Below, piece by piece: positions 29,710-40,910 of a stretch of 64,000 bases of DNA (positions are counted from its first letter, which is position 1; every line of letters starts with the position of its first letter). The position numbers and the translations under genes are program-made. This stretch comes from Enterobacter cloacae (GTDB lineage Bacteria > Pseudomonadota > Gammaproteobacteria > Enterobacterales > Enterobacteriaceae), in contig NZ_JAALCJ010000002.1 in the NCBI RefSeq assembly GCF_011078175.1, positions 186,001-250,000 of the forward strand. Direction: 5' to 3'. The notes under the pieces were generated by a model that did not search any database, was not told where the DNA came from, and was given only the letters and a program-made list of their open reading frames with translations.

Positions 29710-30426
29710 ATGGGCAATAAACCGATGTACCGGCAGATCGCCGATGCGTTACGCGAGAAAATTAATGCCGGTGAGTTAAAACCTGGCGACGCGCTGCCGA
29801 CGGAATCCAGCCTTCAGGAGGCGTTTAGCGTCAGCCGCGTCACCGTGCGGCAGGCGTTGAAGCTGCTCGCCGACGAGCAGATTATCGAAAGTATTCAGGG
29901 CAGCGGCTCGTATGTAAAAGAGGAGCGGGTGAATTACGATATTTACCAGCTAACCGGCTTTTACGAAAAGCTGGCGGATCGCAACGTCGATACGCACAGC
30001 GACGTCAGCGTCTTCGAAGTGGTGAAAGCCGATGAGCGGCTCGCGGCAAAACTGGCGCTCAATCCGGATGATAAGATCTGGCACGTCAAGCGCGTACGCT
30101 TCATCAGGGAAAAGCCGGTGAATCTGGAAGAGACATGGATGCCGCTGGCGATGTTCCCCGACCTCACCTGGGAAATGATGGAACAGTCGAAATACCATTA
30201 CATTGAGCAGATCAAAAAGATGGTTATCGATCGCAGCGAGCAGGAACTGGTACCAGTCATGCCATCGGACGAGGCGATTGCCGCCCTGGCGCTCGATCCG
30301 ACAAAACCGATTCTGGAAAAAGTCTCCCGTGGCTTTCTGAAAGACGGCCGGGTATTTGAATACAGTCGCAACGTGTTTAACACCGACGACTATAAATTCA
30401 CTCTGGTGGCTAAACGCAGACAATAA
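29710..30426 (+). CDS. mngR: MngR, GntR-family repressor of mngAB
   Basis: This 238-residue regulator has a GntR winged helix in residues 1-70 (KPGDALPTESSLQEAFSVSRVTVRQALKLL) and a UTRA ligand domain of the HutC subfamily from about 90. It matches E. coli MngR (FarR, 240 aa), which represses the mannosylglycerate operon. It is transcribed away from mngA and converges on sucD, with a shared terminator between them. Confidence 0.95.
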   Translation: MGNKPMYRQIADALREKINAGELKPGDALPTESSLQEAFSVSRVTVRQALKLLADEQIIESIQGSGSYVKEERVNYDIYQLTGFYEKLADRNVDTHSDVSVFEVVKADERLAAKLALNPDDKIWHVKRVRFIREKPVNLEETWMPLAMFPDLTWEMMEQSKYHYIEQIKKMVIDRSEQELVPVMPSDEAIAALALDPTKPILEKVSRGFLKDGRVFEYSRNVFNTDDYKFTLVAKRRQ

Positions 30427-30449
30427 AAAAAGGCCGCTTTACAGCGGCC
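30427..30449. terminator. Bidirectional terminator between mngR and sucD
   Basis: The stem GGCCGCT/AGCGGCC with loop TTAC directly follows the mngR stop. On the minus strand it is followed by TTTTTTT and ends the sdhCDAB-sucABCD transcript; on the plus strand it has only a short tail. Confidence 0.85.
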
Positions 30450-30510
30450 AACCATGTCGAAACGGACATTTTTATACTTCAACGCGCCCCGTCCGGGGCG
30501 CAGAGAGGAC
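30428..30510 (-). ncRNA. sdhX: Probable SdhX-type 3'-UTR RNA of the sdh-suc operon
   Basis: In E. coli and Salmonella the sucD 3' UTR releases SdhX (RybD), a Hfq-bound RNA that links TCA flux to acetate metabolism. Here the minus-strand tail after sucD holds a hairpin GCGCCCCG-gac-GGGGCGC, a short A/U-rich linker and a strong terminator with a T-run, the layout of such an RNA. I cannot confirm the seed sequence by eye, so identity rests on position and architecture. Confidence 0.4.
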
Positions 30511-31380
30511 TTACTTAATGATGGATTTCAGTGCTTCGCCAATATCCGCCAGGCTGCGAACGGTTTTCACGCCTGCGGCTTCCAGCGCTGCGAATTTCTC
30601 ATCAGCCGTACCTTTACCGCCGGCAATAATCGCGCCCGCGTGACCCATACGTTTGCCTTTCGGCGCGGTCACGCCCGCGATGTAACCCACCACCGGCTTG
30701 GTCACATGATCTTTGATGTAAGCAGCCGCTTCTTCTTCCGCGCTACCACCGATCTCACCGATCATCACGATCGCTTCGGTCTGTGGATCTTCCTGGAACA
30801 GCTTCAGGATGTCGATGAAGTTAGAGCCCGGGATCGGGTCACCGCCGATGCCCACGCAGGTGGACTGGCCGAAACCGTAGTCGGTGGTCTGCTTAACCGC
30901 TTCATAGGTCAGGGTACCGGAACGGGACACGATGCCCACTTTGCCCGGCTTATGAATGTGGCCCGGCATGATGCCGATTTTGCATTCGCCTGGGGTGATC
31001 ACGCCCGGGCAGTTTGGCCCAATCATGCGCACGCCGGCTTCGTCCAGCTTCACCTTCACGGTCAGCATATCCAGCGTCGGGATACCTTCGGTGATGGTGA
31101 TGATCAGCTTAATGCCTGCGTCGATCGCTTCCAGAATAGAGTCTTTGCAGAACGGCGCCGGAACGTAGATCACGGTCGCGGTTGCGCCCGTCGCTTCTAC
31201 CGCTTCACGCACGGTGTTGAACACCGGCAGGCCCAGATGCGTGGTGCCGCCTTTACCCGGCGTTACGCCGCCAACCATCTGCGTACCGTAGGCAATCGCC
31301 TGTTCGGAGTGGAAAGTCCCCTGGCTACCGGTGAAGCCCTGGCAGATAACCTTGGTATCTTTATTAATTAAAACGGACAT
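30511..31380 (-). CDS. sucD: SucD, succinyl-CoA synthetase alpha subunit
   Basis: SucD with SucC converts succinyl-CoA to succinate with ATP (or GTP) formation. The 289 aa equal E. coli. The CoA-binding Rossmann part has [10 protein letters not shown] near 16-24. The phosphorylated histidine is H247 in [10 protein letters not shown]. Its ATG shares one base with the sucC stop (TAATG). Confidence 0.98.
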   Translation of the reverse strand: MSVLINKDTKVICQGFTGSQGTFHSEQAIAYGTQMVGGVTPGKGGTTHLGLPVFNTVREAVEATGATATVIYVPAPFCKDSILEAIDAGIKLIITITEGIPTLDMLTVKVKLDEAGVRMIGPNCPGVITPGECKIGIMPGHIHKPGKVGIVSRSGTLTYEAVKQTTDYGFGQSTCVGIGGDPIPGSNFIDILKLFQEDPQTEAIVMIGEIGGSAEEEAAAYIKDHVTKPVVGYIAGVTAPKGKRMGHAGAIIAGGKGTADEKFAALEAAGVKTVRSLADIGEALKSIIK

Positions 31381-32546
31381 TATTTCCCCTCCACTGCGGC
31401 AACAACCTGCTGAGCTGCATCCGTCAGACTTTTCGCTGCAATAATATTCAGGCCGCTGTCAGCCAGTTTTTTCGCGCCGAGTTCAGCGTTGTTACCTTCC
31501 AGACGGACAACCACCGGAACGTTAACGCCCACTTCTTCTACCGCACCAATGATACCGTCGGCGATCAGGTCGCAACGAACGATGCCGCCGAAGATGTTAA
31601 CCAGAACGGCCTTCACGTTGTCGTCGGAGAGAATGATTTTGAACGCTTCGGTTACGCGCTCTTTGGTTGCGCCACCGCCCACGTCGAGGAAGTTCGCTGG
31701 CTCACCGCCGTGCAGCTTAACGATGTCCATGGTGCCCATTGCCAGGCCCGCACCGTTAACCATACAGCCGATGTTGCCATCCAGCGCCACGTAGTTCAGC
31801 TCCCACTGTGCAGCCTGTGCTTCACGCGGATCTTCCTGAGACTGATCGCGCATTTCGCGCAGATCCGGCTGGCGGAACAGCGCGTTGCCGTCAGCGCCCA
31901 GCTTGCCGTCGAGGCAGATCAGGTCGCCCTGGGTGGTGATCACCAGCGGGTTGATCTCGATCAGCGCCAGATCGCGTTCCAGGAAGATGGTCGCCAGACC
32001 CATGAAGATCTTGGTGAACTGCTGAACCAGCTTGCCTTCCAGACCCAGTTTGAACGCCAGCTCACGACCCTGGTAAGGCATTGGGCCCGCCAGCGGATCG
32101 ATAGCCACTTTGTGGATCAGGTGCGGGGTCTCTTCCGCTACTTTTTCGATTTCCACGCCGCCTTCGGTAGACGCCATGAACACCACGCGACGGGAGCTAC
32201 GGTCAACAACCGCGCCCAGGTAAAGCTCTTTTGCGATATCGGTCGCCGCTTCAACCAGGATCTGGTTAACCGGCTGGCCGTTCGCATCTGTCTGATAGGT
32301 CACCAGACGCTTGCCGAGCCAATGTTCAGCAAACGCACGAATTTCTTCTTTGCTCTTAACAACCTTCACACCGCCCGCTTTACCACGGCCACCAGCGTGA
32401 ACCTGACATTTAACTACCCACGGGCCGGAACCGATTTTAGACGCGGCTTCTTCTGCTTCACGCGGGGTAGTACAGGCATAACCCACCGGAGCCGGTAAGC
32501 CATACCGGGCAAACAGCTGTTTGGCCTGATATTCATGTAAGTTCAT
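31380..32546 (-). CDS. sucC: SucC, succinyl-CoA synthetase beta subunit
   Basis: SucC has the ATP-grasp nucleotide site and the dimer interface of succinyl-CoA synthetase. The 388 aa equal E. coli. It starts [31 protein letters not shown] near residue 50 is in the ATP-grasp fold, and GGGATKERV lies in the C-terminal half. It is separated from sucB by 85 bp carrying a REP element, and overlaps sucD by one base. Confidence 0.98.
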   Translation of the reverse strand: MNLHEYQAKQLFARYGLPAPVGYACTTPREAEEAASKIGSGPWVVKCQVHAGGRGKAGGVKVVKSKEEIRAFAEHWLGKRLVTYQTDANGQPVNQILVEAATDIAKELYLGAVVDRSSRRVVFMASTEGGVEIEKVAEETPHLIHKVAIDPLAGPMPYQGRELAFKLGLEGKLVQQFTKIFMGLATIFLERDLALIEINPLVITTQGDLICLDGKLGADGNALFRQPDLREMRDQSQEDPREAQAAQWELNYVALDGNIGCMVNGAGLAMGTMDIVKLHGGEPANFLDVGGGATKERVTEAFKIILSDDNVKAVLVNIFGGIVRCDLIADGIIGAVEEVGVNVPVVVRLEGNNAELGAKKLADSGLNIIAAKSLTDAAQQVVAAVEGK

Positions 32547-32587
32547 GTGTTCTATCCATCCTTCAGGTAATCGTTAGGTAGTGCTTT

Positions 32588-32620
32588 TGTAGGCCCGGCA
32601 GGCAACGCGCCGCCGGGCAA
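32588..32620. repeat. REP-type palindrome between sucB and sucC
   Basis: The sequence TGTAGGCCCGGCAGGC followed by GCGCCGCCGGGCAA has the REP pattern. E. coli also has a REP in this gap, where it can stabilise upstream mRNA and lower sucCD relative to sucAB. Confidence 0.75.
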
Positions 32621-32631
32621 GACTGCAAAAA

Positions 32632-33858
32632 CTAGACGTCCAGCAGCAGACGCGTTGGATCTTCCAGCAGCTCTTTAATGGCAACCAGGAAGCCTACGGA
32701 CTCGCGGCCGTCGATCAGGCGGTGATCGTAAGAGAGCGCCAGGTACATCATTGGCAGGATCTCTACTTTACCGTCTACCGCCATCGGACGATCTTTAATG
32801 GCGTGCATACCCAGGATCGCGCTCTGCGGCGGGTTGATGATCGGGGTAGACATCAGCGAGCCGAACACGCCGCCGTTGGTAATGGTGAAGTTACCGCCGG
32901 TCAGATCTTCAACGGTCAGCTTGCCGTCGCGGCCTTTCACGGCCAGCTCTTTGATTTTCTTCTCGATGTCAGCCATACCCAGGGTGTCCACGTCACGCAG
33001 TACCGGGGTAACCAGGCCGCGTGGGGTAGAAACCGCCATGCTGACGTCGAAGTAGTTGTGGTAAACCACGTCATCGCCATCGATAGACGCGTTCACTTCC
33101 GGGTAGCGTTTCAGCGCTTCAACTACCGCTTTCACGTAGAAGGACATAAAGCCCAGACGGATACCGTGACGTTTTTCAAACGCGTCACCGTACTGCTTGC
33201 GCAGGTCCATGATTGGTTTCATGTTGACTTCGTTGAAGGTGGTCAGCATCGCGGTGGAGTTTTTCGCTTCCAGCAGACGCTCGGCTACGCGCTTACGCAG
33301 GCGGGTCATCGGCACGCGTTTTTCGCTACGTGCACCCAGAGCAGGTTGTGCCGCTGGTGCTGCCGCAGGGGCTTTCGCTTCCGCTTTCGCCTCAGAAGGC
33401 GCTTTTGCCAGATGTTTGTCGATATCTTCGCGCGTCAGACGGCCACCCACGCCGGTGCCTTTGATGGCTGCCGGATCGAGGCTGTGCTCGGCCAGCAGGC
33501 GACGGATCGCCGGGCTGAGCGCGTCGTTGGTCTGATCGGACAGAGACGCCTGCTGGCGCTGGGCCGGTGTAGAGGCTTTCTCTTCAGATTTCGCGCTGGA
33601 CTCTTTGCCCGCGCTGTTGCCTTCACGCAGGCGACCCAGGATCTGGCGAGAGGTGACGGTCGTACCTTCATCTTCCAGGACTGCATCCAGAATGCCATCC
33701 GCTGAAGCCGGTACTTCCAGTACCACTTTGTCAGTTTCGATTTCTACCAGCACTTCGTCACGGGTTACCGCGTCGCCTGGTTTTTTGTGCCAGGTGGCGA
33801 CGGTTGCATCTGCTACGGACTCAGGCAGGTCGGGAACAAGAATATCTACGCTACTCAT
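32632..33858 (-). CDS. sucB: SucB, dihydrolipoyl succinyltransferase (E2 of 2-oxoglutarate dehydrogenase)
   Basis: SucB transfers the succinyl group to CoA in the 2-oxoglutarate dehydrogenase core. The 408 aa contain a lipoyl domain (1-80, K44 in [10 protein letters not shown]). A Ala/Pro/Lys linker follows, then an E1/E3-binding domain (about 113-150, [15 protein letters not shown]), a second Ala-rich linker, and the catalytic domain (about 180-408) with [12 protein letters not shown]. coli SucB is 405 aa; the extra residues fall in linkers. It follows sucA by 14 bp. Confidence 0.97.
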   Translation of the reverse strand: MSSVDILVPDLPESVADATVATWHKKPGDAVTRDEVLVEIETDKVVLEVPASADGILDAVLEDEGTTVTSRQILGRLREGNSAGKESSAKSEEKASTPAQRQQASLSDQTNDALSPAIRRLLAEHSLDPAAIKGTGVGGRLTREDIDKHLAKAPSEAKAEAKAPAAAPAAQPALGARSEKRVPMTRLRKRVAERLLEAKNSTAMLTTFNEVNMKPIMDLRKQYGDAFEKRHGIRLGFMSFYVKAVVEALKRYPEVNASIDGDDVVYHNYFDVSMAVSTPRGLVTPVLRDVDTLGMADIEKKIKELAVKGRDGKLTVEDLTGGNFTITNGGVFGSLMSTPIINPPQSAILGMHAIKDRPMAVDGKVEILPMMYLALSYDHRLIDGRESVGFLVAIKELLEDPTRLLLDV

Positions 33859-33872
33859 TATGTATCCTTTAA

Positions 33873-36680
33873 TTAATCGACGTTCAGCGCGTCATTGACC
33901 AGATCTTGTTGCTGCTTCTGGTGAACGGACATATACCCTACCGCCGGTGAGGCGGAGGCCGGGCGACCTGCATAACGCAGAGCAGACCCAAATGGAATCA
34001 CTTCACGGAAATGATGCTGGCTGCAATACCATGCGCCCTGGTTGAGCGGCTCTTCCTGGCACCAGACAAAATCATGAACGTGAGCGTACTGTTTAAGCAC
34101 TTCCTGCATCGCCTGATGCGGGAACGGATAAAGCTGTTCGATACGCACGATGGCGACATCTTTCTGATCGTTCTTACGGCGCTGTTCCAGCAGGTCGTAA
34201 TAAACCTTACCAGAACACATTACGACACGCTTAACGGCCTGCGGATCCAGCTCGTCAATTTCACCGATCGCCGGCAGGAAGGTGCCGTTTGCCAGCTCTT
34301 CCAGGCTGGAGACCGCCAGTGGATGGCGCAGCAGGGATTTTGGCGACATCACCACCAGCGGACGGCGCATACCGCGCAGCGCCTGACGACGCAGCATGTG
34401 GTAAACCTGAGCCGGGGTAGACGGCACGCAAACCTGCATGTTCTGCTCGGCGCAGAGTTGCAGATAACGCTCCAGACGCGCGGAGGAGTGCTCCGGCCCT
34501 TGTCCTTCGTAGCCGTGCGGCAGCAGCATCACCAGGCCGCACATACGGCCCCACTTCTGCTCGCCTGAGGAGATGAACTGGTCGATGACGACCTGCGCAC
34601 CGTTGGCGAAGTCACCAAACTGCGCTTCCCAGATGGTCAGGGTGCGGGGTTCTGCGGTGGCATAGCCGTATTCGAAGGCCAGAACCGCTTCTTCAGAGAG
34701 CACGGAGTCCCAGACCTTAAACTGGCCCTGACCGTTATGCACGTGCTGAAGCGGAGTATACGTTGAACCGTTAGACTGGTTGTGTACAACCGCGTGACGG
34801 TGGAAGAAGGTGCCACGGCCCGCATCTTCACCGGACAGACGAACCGGAATACCTTCGTCAACCAGCGTCGCATAGGCCAGCGTTTCCGCCCCGCCCCAGT
34901 CGAACAGCTTCTCACCCGCCGCCATTGCCTGGCGGTCGCCATAGATCTTGGCCACGCGGGACTGCATCTCGATTGCTTCCGGTACGGTGCTGATGCGTTT
35001 AGCCAGCTCCTGCAAACGCTTCATCTCGACTTTGTTCGGGTAGCTCTCGTCCCACTCATGGTTGAGATAAGGCGACCAGGTAAAGGAGTGCATGTTCATT
35101 GGACGCAGCTCTTTCACCACGCATTCACCCGCGTCCAGCGCGTCGCGATAAAGGTTGACCATTTCGGTCGCATCTTCGAGCGTCGCCACTTTTTCGCTTT
35201 CCAGCTTGTCAGCGTAGATTTTACGCGGCGTCGGATGTTTTTTGATTTTCTGGTACATCAGCGGCTGGGTTGCACTTGGCTCATCCGCTTCGTTGTGGCC
35301 GTGACGGCGGTAGCAGAAGAGGTCAATGAACACGTCGCGCTTGAAGGTGTTACGGAAGTCCAGCGCCAGACGGGTAACGAAAGCAACGGCTTCCGGGTCA
35401 TCCGCATTAACGTGGAAGATAGGTGCCTGCACCATCTTACCGATATCGGTGCAGTATGGGGTAGAACGCGCATCCAACGGGTTAGAGGTGGTGAAGCCCA
35501 CCTGGTTGTTGATCACGATGCGAACAGTACCGCCCACTTCATAACCACGCGCTTTTGACATGTTCAGGGTTTCCTGAACTACGCCCTGCCCTGTGACCGC
35601 CGCATCGCCGTGAATGGTGATTGGCAGCACTTTATTGCTGCTCGGTTCGTCCAGACGATCCAGACGCGCACGCACGGAACCGATAACCACCGGGCTAACA
35701 ATTTCCAGATGCGACGGGTTAAACGCCAGCGCCAGGTGAACCTGGCCGCCCTCGGTTTCGATATCCGAAGAGAAGCCCATGTGGTACTTCACGTCACCGG
35801 TACCGAGGTGCTCTTTATGTTTACCCGCAAATTCGTCGAACAGGTCCTGCGGTTTTTTACCCAGTACGTTCACCAGCACGTTCAGACGACCACGGTGCGC
35901 CATGCCCAGCACCACTTCGCGCGTGCCGCTCTTACCGGCATGACGAATCAGCTCTTTTAGCATCGGGACCAGCGCGTCGCCGCCCTCCAGTGAGAAGCGT
36001 TTTGCGCCAGGGAATTTCGCGCCCAGATAGCGCTCAAGGCCTTCCGCTGCGGTCAGTTCGCTAAGGAAACGCTTTTTCTCATCTGCTGAAAAATTCGCGT
36101 GGCCCGCCACGGATTCGATACGCTGCTGGATCCAGCGTTTCTCTTCGGTGGAGGTAATGTGCATATATTCCGCGCCGATGGAGCCGCAGTAGGTTTGCTT
36201 GAGCGCGTCAATCAGATCGCCCAGCTTCATCGTGTCTTTGCCGATGGCAAAGGAACCTACGTTAAAGCTTTCCTGGAAATCGGCCTCGGTCAGATCGTGA
36301 TAAGCAGGATCGAGATCCGCCACACGTTCCTGCTGCCACAGTCCCAGCGGATCGAGATTCGCATGCTGGTGACCACGGAAGCGATAAGCGTTGATAAGTT
36401 GCAGGACTTTAACCTGCTTCGCATTGGTGTCAGGGTCGGAAATCGCAGAAGAGTAACGTGAGGCATCCTTCGCCAGACGACGGAAATAATCACGTGTTTT
36501 TGAATGGAATTGATCCGGTTTGACCCCTGTACCAGGCAACTGCTGGAACATGGAACGCCAGTTTGCGTCCACTGAGTCAGGATCGGTTAAGAAGTCTTCA
36601 TAGAGCTGTTCTATCCAGCTCTGGTTTGAACCAGAGAGGTAAGAAGAGTCCAGCCAGGCTTTCATTGCGCCGTTCTGCAT
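33873..36680 (-). CDS. sucA: SucA, 2-oxoglutarate dehydrogenase E1
   Basis: SucA is the thiamine-diphosphate enzyme that decarboxylates 2-oxoglutarate. The 935 residues (E. coli 933) begin [22 protein letters not shown]. Blocks include [11 protein letters not shown] near 265, the thiamine pyrophosphate region [13 protein letters not shown], and the transketolase-like part with [15 protein letters not shown]. The N-terminal helix is the E2-binding segment. It lies 348 bp after sdhB, across an ERIC-like element. Confidence 0.98.
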   Translation of the reverse strand: MQNGAMKAWLDSSYLSGSNQSWIEQLYEDFLTDPDSVDANWRSMFQQLPGTGVKPDQFHSKTRDYFRRLAKDASRYSSAISDPDTNAKQVKVLQLINAYRFRGHQHANLDPLGLWQQERVADLDPAYHDLTEADFQESFNVGSFAIGKDTMKLGDLIDALKQTYCGSIGAEYMHITSTEEKRWIQQRIESVAGHANFSADEKKRFLSELTAAEGLERYLGAKFPGAKRFSLEGGDALVPMLKELIRHAGKSGTREVVLGMAHRGRLNVLVNVLGKKPQDLFDEFAGKHKEHLGTGDVKYHMGFSSDIETEGGQVHLALAFNPSHLEIVSPVVIGSVRARLDRLDEPSSNKVLPITIHGDAAVTGQGVVQETLNMSKARGYEVGGTVRIVINNQVGFTTSNPLDARSTPYCTDIGKMVQAPIFHVNADDPEAVAFVTRLALDFRNTFKRDVFIDLFCYRRHGHNEADEPSATQPLMYQKIKKHPTPRKIYADKLESEKVATLEDATEMVNLYRDALDAGECVVKELRPMNMHSFTWSPYLNHEWDESYPNKVEMKRLQELAKRISTVPEAIEMQSRVAKIYGDRQAMAAGEKLFDWGGAETLAYATLVDEGIPVRLSGEDAGRGTFFHRHAVVHNQSNGSTYTPLQHVHNGQGQFKVWDSVLSEEAVLAFEYGYATAEPRTLTIWEAQFGDFANGAQVVIDQFISSGEQKWGRMCGLVMLLPHGYEGQGPEHSSARLERYLQLCAEQNMQVCVPSTPAQVYHMLRRQALRGMRRPLVVMSPKSLLRHPLAVSSLEELANGTFLPAIGEIDELDPQAVKRVVMCSGKVYYDLLEQRRKNDQKDVAIVRIEQLYPFPHQAMQEVLKQYAHVHDFVWCQEEPLNQGAWYCSQHHFREVIPFGSALRYAGRPASASPAVGYMSVHQKQQQDLVNDALNVD

Positions 36681-36792
36681 CGTGATCCCTTAAGCATTTT
36701 TATGCTTACTTTCGCCGTAGAAACTACCACGCACACACCGTGTACGTGCCGGGGTTCACCTGCGAGCTCTTTTACTTTGGCCCGCGAAGGAA

Positions 36793-36957
36793 CCTTTAGA
36801 AACTGTCTAAATAATCTTCGTCGTTCCGGCTGCGACTGCGTTGCGGCTTTCACTCAGCCCAGTCACATCGTTCACTATGCTCCTGGGGATTCGTTCAACC
36901 GCGCCTTGTCTCGCGCTGAACGTCTCGATTATTTACTTATCTGGCAGTTTTTAAAGG
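36793..36957. repeat. ERIC-like (IRU) element between sdhB and sucA
   Basis: This 165-bp segment is bounded by CCTTTAGAAACTG (36793-36805) and CAGTTTTTAAAGG (36945-36957), inverted repeats with one mismatch. The centre carries the ERIC core (rc of GAATCCCCAGGAGC, then GTGACTGGGCTGAGTG). ERIC elements are non-coding palindromes of enterobacteria. This one would be transcribed inside the sdh-suc operon. Confidence 0.8.
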
Positions 36958-36972
36958 TTTCTGCAATCTGTT

Positions 36973-36993
36973 CCCTCTCCCATTGGGAGAGGG
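36973..36993. repeat. CCCTCTCCC palindrome (copy 1 of 4)
   Basis: CCCTCTCCC-ATT-GGGAGAGGG is a perfect 9-bp hairpin, followed by TTAGGGTGAGGGG. The same core occurs at 42230-42250, 42325-42345 and 60654-60674. It belongs to an interspersed palindromic repeat family. It lies 36 bp downstream of the sdhB stop. Confidence 0.75.
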
Positions 36994-37028
36994 TTAGGGT
37001 GAGGGGAACAGCGCTCCCCTCTCACGAC

Positions 37029-37745
37029 TTACGCACTGCGTTGCAACAGCATCGACTTAATATGACCGATAGCGCGCGTCGGGTTCAGCCCCTTAGGACA
37101 CACACTGACGCAGTTCATGATGCTATGGCAGCGGAATACGCTGAAAGCATCACTTAAACCTTCCAGACGATTCTCGGTTTCGGTATCGCGGCTGTCGATC
37201 AGGAAGCGATAGGCAGCCAGCAGACCCGCAGGGCCGATAAATTTATCCGGATTCCACCAGAATGACGGACATGACGTTGAACAGCATGCACAGAGAATAC
37301 ACTCATACAACCCATCGAGTTTTTCACGCTGCTCAGGAGACTGTAAATGTTCGCGAGCGGGTGGATTTTGCCCATTATTCAATAAGTAAGGCTTAATCTT
37401 CTCATATTGTGCATAGAATTGTCCCATGTCCACCACCAAATCACGCACGACCGGCAGGCCAGGCAGAGGACGGATCACAATTTTCTGGCCAGGACGCTGT
37501 AACGCTGAAATTGGCGTGATGCAGGCCAGACCGTTTTTGCCGTTCATGTTCACACCGTCGGAGCCGCAAACCCCTTCACGACAGGAGCGGCGGAACGACA
37601 GCGTAGGATCTTTTTCTTTCAGCTGGATTAAGGCATCCAGCAGCATCATGTCACGACCTTCTTCCGCTTCGAGGGTGTAATCCTGCATACGCGGAGCATC
37701 GTCTACATCCGGGTTATAACGATAAACTGAGAATTCGAGTTTCAT
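37029..37745 (-). CDS. sdhB: SdhB, succinate dehydrogenase iron-sulfur subunit
   Basis: SdhB passes electrons from the flavin to ubiquinone through three iron-sulfur clusters. The 238 aa equal E. coli. The [2Fe-2S] ligands are C55, C60, D63 and C75 (CREGVCGSDGVNMNGKNGLAC region). The [4Fe-4S]/[3Fe-4S] cysteines lie in CILCACCSTSCP and in CHSIMNCVSVCPKGLNP. It is 15 bp after sdhA. Confidence 0.98.
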   Translation of the reverse strand: MKLEFSVYRYNPDVDDAPRMQDYTLEAEEGRDMMLLDALIQLKEKDPTLSFRRSCREGVCGSDGVNMNGKNGLACITPISALQRPGQKIVIRPLPGLPVVRDLVVDMGQFYAQYEKIKPYLLNNGQNPPAREHLQSPEQREKLDGLYECILCACCSTSCPSFWWNPDKFIGPAGLLAAYRFLIDSRDTETENRLEGLSDAFSVFRCHSIMNCVSVCPKGLNPTRAIGHIKSMLLQRSA

Positions 37746-37760
37746 TATCCTGTCTCCGCA

Positions 37761-39527
37761 TTAGTAAGTACGAATCTTCGGCGGGAACGCCGGACGCAGT
37801 TTCGGTTCCATGTTAACGCTACGACGCGTCATGGTTTCCGACTCTGGCAGATACAGGGAATGGCACAGCCAGTTTTCGTCATCACGATCCGGGAAGTCGA
37901 AGCGGCTATGGGCGCCACGGCTTTCGGTACGGAAGTTTGCCGACATCGCTGTGGCGAACGCGGTTTCCATCAGGTTATCCAGCTCCAGGCACTCAACGCG
38001 CTGGGTGTTGAACTCGCTGGAGGTGTCGTCCAGACGGGCATTCTTCAGACGCTCGCGGATCGCTTTCAGCTGCTCAAGCCCTTTGGCCATCGCGTCACCT
38101 TCACGGAACACCGAGAAGTTGTGCTGCATACATTCTTGCAGCGCTTTACGAATTTCTACCGGATCTTCGCCGTTACGGTTGCCGTTCCAGCGGTTGAGGC
38201 GCTCAAGAGAGGCATCGATTTCGTCGTCGGTCGCATCACGCAGCGCGCCCTGCTCGGCAATGGATTCCTGGAGATGCAGACCCACCGCACGACCAAATAC
38301 CACCAGGTCCAGCAGGGAGTTGCCGCCCAGACGGTTTGCGCCGTGAACGGATACGCAGGCAATTTCGCCTACGGCAAACAGGCCAGGAATCACCACGTCT
38401 TCGCCCTGCTCGTTCACGGTCAGCGCCTGCCCGGTCACTTTGGTCGGAATACCGCCCATCATGTAGTGGCAGGTTGGAATAACCGGAATCGGCTCTTTCA
38501 CCGGGTCGACGTGTGCGAAAGTGCGGGACAGCTCCAGAATGCCCGGCAGACGGGATTCCAGCACTTCTTTACCCAGATGGTCGAGTTTCAGCTTCGCGTG
38601 TGGGCCCCATGGGCCGTCACAGCCGCGGCCTTCACGGATTTCGATCATGATGGAACGCGCCACCACGTCACGACCCGCCAGGTCTTTCGCATTCGGGGCA
38701 TAACGCTCCATGAAGCGCTCGCCGTGTTTATTCAGCAGGTAGCCACCTTCACCACGGCAGCCTTCTGTCACCAGTACGCCCGCACCGGCGATACCGGTTG
38801 GGTGGAACTGCCACATCTCCATATCCTGCACCGGCACGCCAGCGCGGATCGCCATCCCAACGCCGTCACCGGTGTTGATATGGGCGTTGGTCGTGGACTG
38901 ATAGATACGGCCTGCACCGCCGGTGGCCAGCACGGTTGCGCGGGCTTTGAAATAGACCACTTCACCGGTTTCGATGCACAGGGCGGTACAACCCACCACG
39001 GCGCCATCGGCGTTTTTCACCAGATCCAGCGCATACCACTCGGAGAAGATGGTGGTGTGGTTTTTCAGGTTCTGCTGATACAGGGTGTGCAGCAGCGCGT
39101 GGCCGGTACGGTCAGCCGCCGCTGCGGTACGTGCCGCCTGCTCGCCGCCGAAGTTCTTCGACTGGCCGCCAAACGGACGCTGATAGATGGTACCGTTTTC
39201 CAGACGGGAGAACGGCAGCCCCATGTGGTCCAGCTCCAGAATCGCTTCCGGACCGGTTTTACACATATATTCGATGGCATCCTGGTCACCGATGTAATCG
39301 GAACCTTTTACCGTGTCGTACATGTGCCATTCCCAGTTATCTTCATGGGAGTTACCCAGCGCAACGGTAATACCGCCCTGCGCAGACACAGTGTGGGAAC
39401 GGGTCGGGAAGACTTTAGAGAGCAGCGCACAGGTCTGGCCGCTCTGGGAAATTTGCAGTGCGGCGCGCATACCTGCGCCACCCGCACCAATCACAACAGC
39501 ATCAAATTCTCTGACTGGCAGTTTCAT
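37761..39527 (-). CDS. sdhA: SdhA, succinate dehydrogenase flavoprotein subunit
   Basis: SdhA oxidises succinate to fumarate with covalent FAD. With the ATG at 39527 ([19 protein letters not shown]) it has 588 aa, as in E. coli. The FAD dinucleotide motif GAGGAG is at 14-19 and the flavinylated His is H45 ([11 protein letters not shown]). The active-site Arg/His blocks HPTGIAGAG and [10 protein letters not shown] are present. The ATG shares one base with the sdhD stop. Confidence 0.98.
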   Translation of the reverse strand: MKLPVREFDAVVIGAGGAGMRAALQISQSGQTCALLSKVFPTRSHTVSAQGGITVALGNSHEDNWEWHMYDTVKGSDYIGDQDAIEYMCKTGPEAILELDHMGLPFSRLENGTIYQRPFGGQSKNFGGEQAARTAAAADRTGHALLHTLYQQNLKNHTTIFSEWYALDLVKNADGAVVGCTALCIETGEVVYFKARATVLATGGAGRIYQSTTNAHINTGDGVGMAIRAGVPVQDMEMWQFHPTGIAGAGVLVTEGCRGEGGYLLNKHGERFMERYAPNAKDLAGRDVVARSIMIEIREGRGCDGPWGPHAKLKLDHLGKEVLESRLPGILELSRTFAHVDPVKEPIPVIPTCHYMMGGIPTKVTGQALTVNEQGEDVVIPGLFAVGEIACVSVHGANRLGGNSLLDLVVFGRAVGLHLQESIAEQGALRDATDDEIDASLERLNRWNGNRNGEDPVEIRKALQECMQHNFSVFREGDAMAKGLEQLKAIRERLKNARLDDTSSEFNTQRVECLELDNLMETAFATAMSANFRTESRGAHSRFDFPDRDDENWLCHSLYLPESETMTRRSVNMEPKLRPAFPPKIRTY

Positions 39528-39874
39528 TACACACCCCACACCACAACAAATCCATAAATGACGTAAACCAGCAGAGCAACAACAATAATCAGTTGCAGCG
39601 GAAGGCGAATCGCCAGCGGTTTAACGTAATCGGTCAACACCTGCCACATGCCGATCCAGGCATGAATAAGGATGGAGAACAGGGCCAGCAGGGTGAACAC
39701 TTTGGTGAAGGCCGATCCGAAGAAACCACTCCAGGTTTCCCACGTCAGCGTGCCGCTGGTCGCGAAGAAACCGATCATATAGATGATGTAAAGCGTGAGG
39801 ACGATCGCGGTAGCGCGGACCAGAATGAAGTCATGTACGCCGTTGCGTCCTAATGCGGAGGCGTTGCTTACCAT
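39527..39874 (-). CDS. sdhD: SdhD, succinate dehydrogenase membrane anchor
   Basis: SdhD with SdhC anchors the complex, binds haem b and forms the quinone site. The 115 residues (E. coli length) have three membrane helices. The conserved haem-ligand His is in [17 protein letters not shown], followed by the quinone-site Tyr. It overlaps the end of sdhC by seven bases and shares one base with sdhA. Confidence 0.97.
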   Translation of the reverse strand: MVSNASALGRNGVHDFILVRATAIVLTLYIIYMIGFFATSGTLTWETWSGFFGSAFTKVFTLLALFSILIHAWIGMWQVLTDYVKPLAIRLPLQLIIVVALLVYVIYGFVVVWGV

Positions 39875-40257
39875 ACGAGAACTCCTGCGAGAAGTGAAAG
39901 CACGACAGTGATCACAAATGAAATGTTAGCGGTACGTTTACCGGCCTCGAACGTCTCTTCCAGGTAGCCAAAGTCCATCAGCATGTGGCGTATGCCGCCA
40001 ACCACGTGATAGGCCAGCGCGGTCAGAATGCCCCACATGATAAATTTCACGAAGAAGCTGTTCATGATGGCTGAGGCCTGGAGGAATCCTTCAGGAGATG
40101 AGAGGCTGGTTCCCAGTAACCACAGCAAGATACCGACCGCCACAAACGTAATCACACCAGAAACACGGTGCAGAATGGACGCTATTGCTGTTACAGGGAA
40201 TCGGATCGTTTTCAGATCCAGATTGACAGGTCTTTGTTTTTTCACATTTCTTATCAT
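39868..40257 (-). CDS. sdhC: SdhC, succinate dehydrogenase cytochrome b556 subunit
   Basis: SdhC is the first gene of sdhCDAB-sucABCD. With the ATG at 40257 ([15 protein letters not shown]) it has 129 aa, equal to E. coli. Three helices, the quinone-site Ser/Arg in [12 protein letters not shown] and the haem-ligand His in [14 protein letters not shown] are visible. Longer in-frame starts exist upstream but lack similarity. E. coli SdhC translation is repressed by Spot 42 and RyhB; I did not test those pairings here. Confidence 0.96.
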   Translation of the reverse strand: MIRNVKKQRPVNLDLKTIRFPVTAIASILHRVSGVITFVAVGILLWLLGTSLSSPEGFLQASAIMNSFFVKFIMWGILTALAYHVVGGIRHMLMDFGYLEETFEAGKRTANISFVITVVLSLLAGVLVW

Positions 40258-40910
40258 GAATAACGCCCACATGCTGTTCTTATTGTTTCCTTCCTCCGGA
40301 CTGCGATGCGGGTCAGACAGCGTTCCTTTTCTATAACTGCGCGTCATGCAAAACATTGCTTCCAAATGCTAAAACGACACGTTACAACGCTGGGTGGCTC
40401 GGGATTGCAGGGTGTTCCGGAGACCTGGCGGCAGTATAGGCCGTTCACAAAATCATTACAATTAACCTACATACAGTTTGTTGGGTTTTCTCTGGAACAG
40501 TGATCGGGGTCACGATAACAACATCTTTTTAAATTTTAATCATCTGATTTGACAAATGTTAAACAATATTGTTACAAACATCATCAGAAAAGGCATATAA
40601 TGCGCAAAAGTTATGAGGTCTCTCTTTCACCTGACAAATAGTTATGTAACAGTGTGATGGTATTGACCGAAGTTATCAGGACAGTTATTAGTGATATACA
40701 GGTTTGAATAATTCGGACTGCAAAACGCTGATTTGCTGTTGTTTCACTGATATTTCATTCGTTTACCTGCAAGGCGCCATAGCTCTGTACCCTGGTTACT
40801 CCTCGTGAGCTGAGCGGTAAGCCAAATAACAATCTGGTAACGGTGATTAACAGCTGAAAGCAAATCCGGTAAAGCGCAGTCTTAAGCATAAGGCGCTAAG
40901 GAGACCGTAA
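40258..40910. promoter_or_regulatory. Divergent sdhC/gltA control region
   Basis: The sdhC promoter on the minus strand is TTGTAA (complement of 40456-40461), 17 bp, TATACT (complement of 40433-40438). A CRP site, GTGA-TCGGGG-TCAC (40500-40513), is centred about 80 bp upstream of its start. The gltA promoter on the plus strand is TTACAA (40572-40577), 18 bp, TATAAT (40596-40601), giving a leader of about 300 nt. ArcA represses both genes in E. coli; I could not delimit ArcA boxes. Confidence 0.75.

Noticed and set aside
37860..39557. A 565-codon open frame antisense to sdhA, and similar long frames opposite speF (57864-59213), sucA/sucB, sucD and gpmA
   Set aside because: They lie wholly inside well-conserved genes, in GC-rich sequence where antisense frames stay open by codon bias. 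The predicted products have no recognisable motif and lack plausible ribosome sites.
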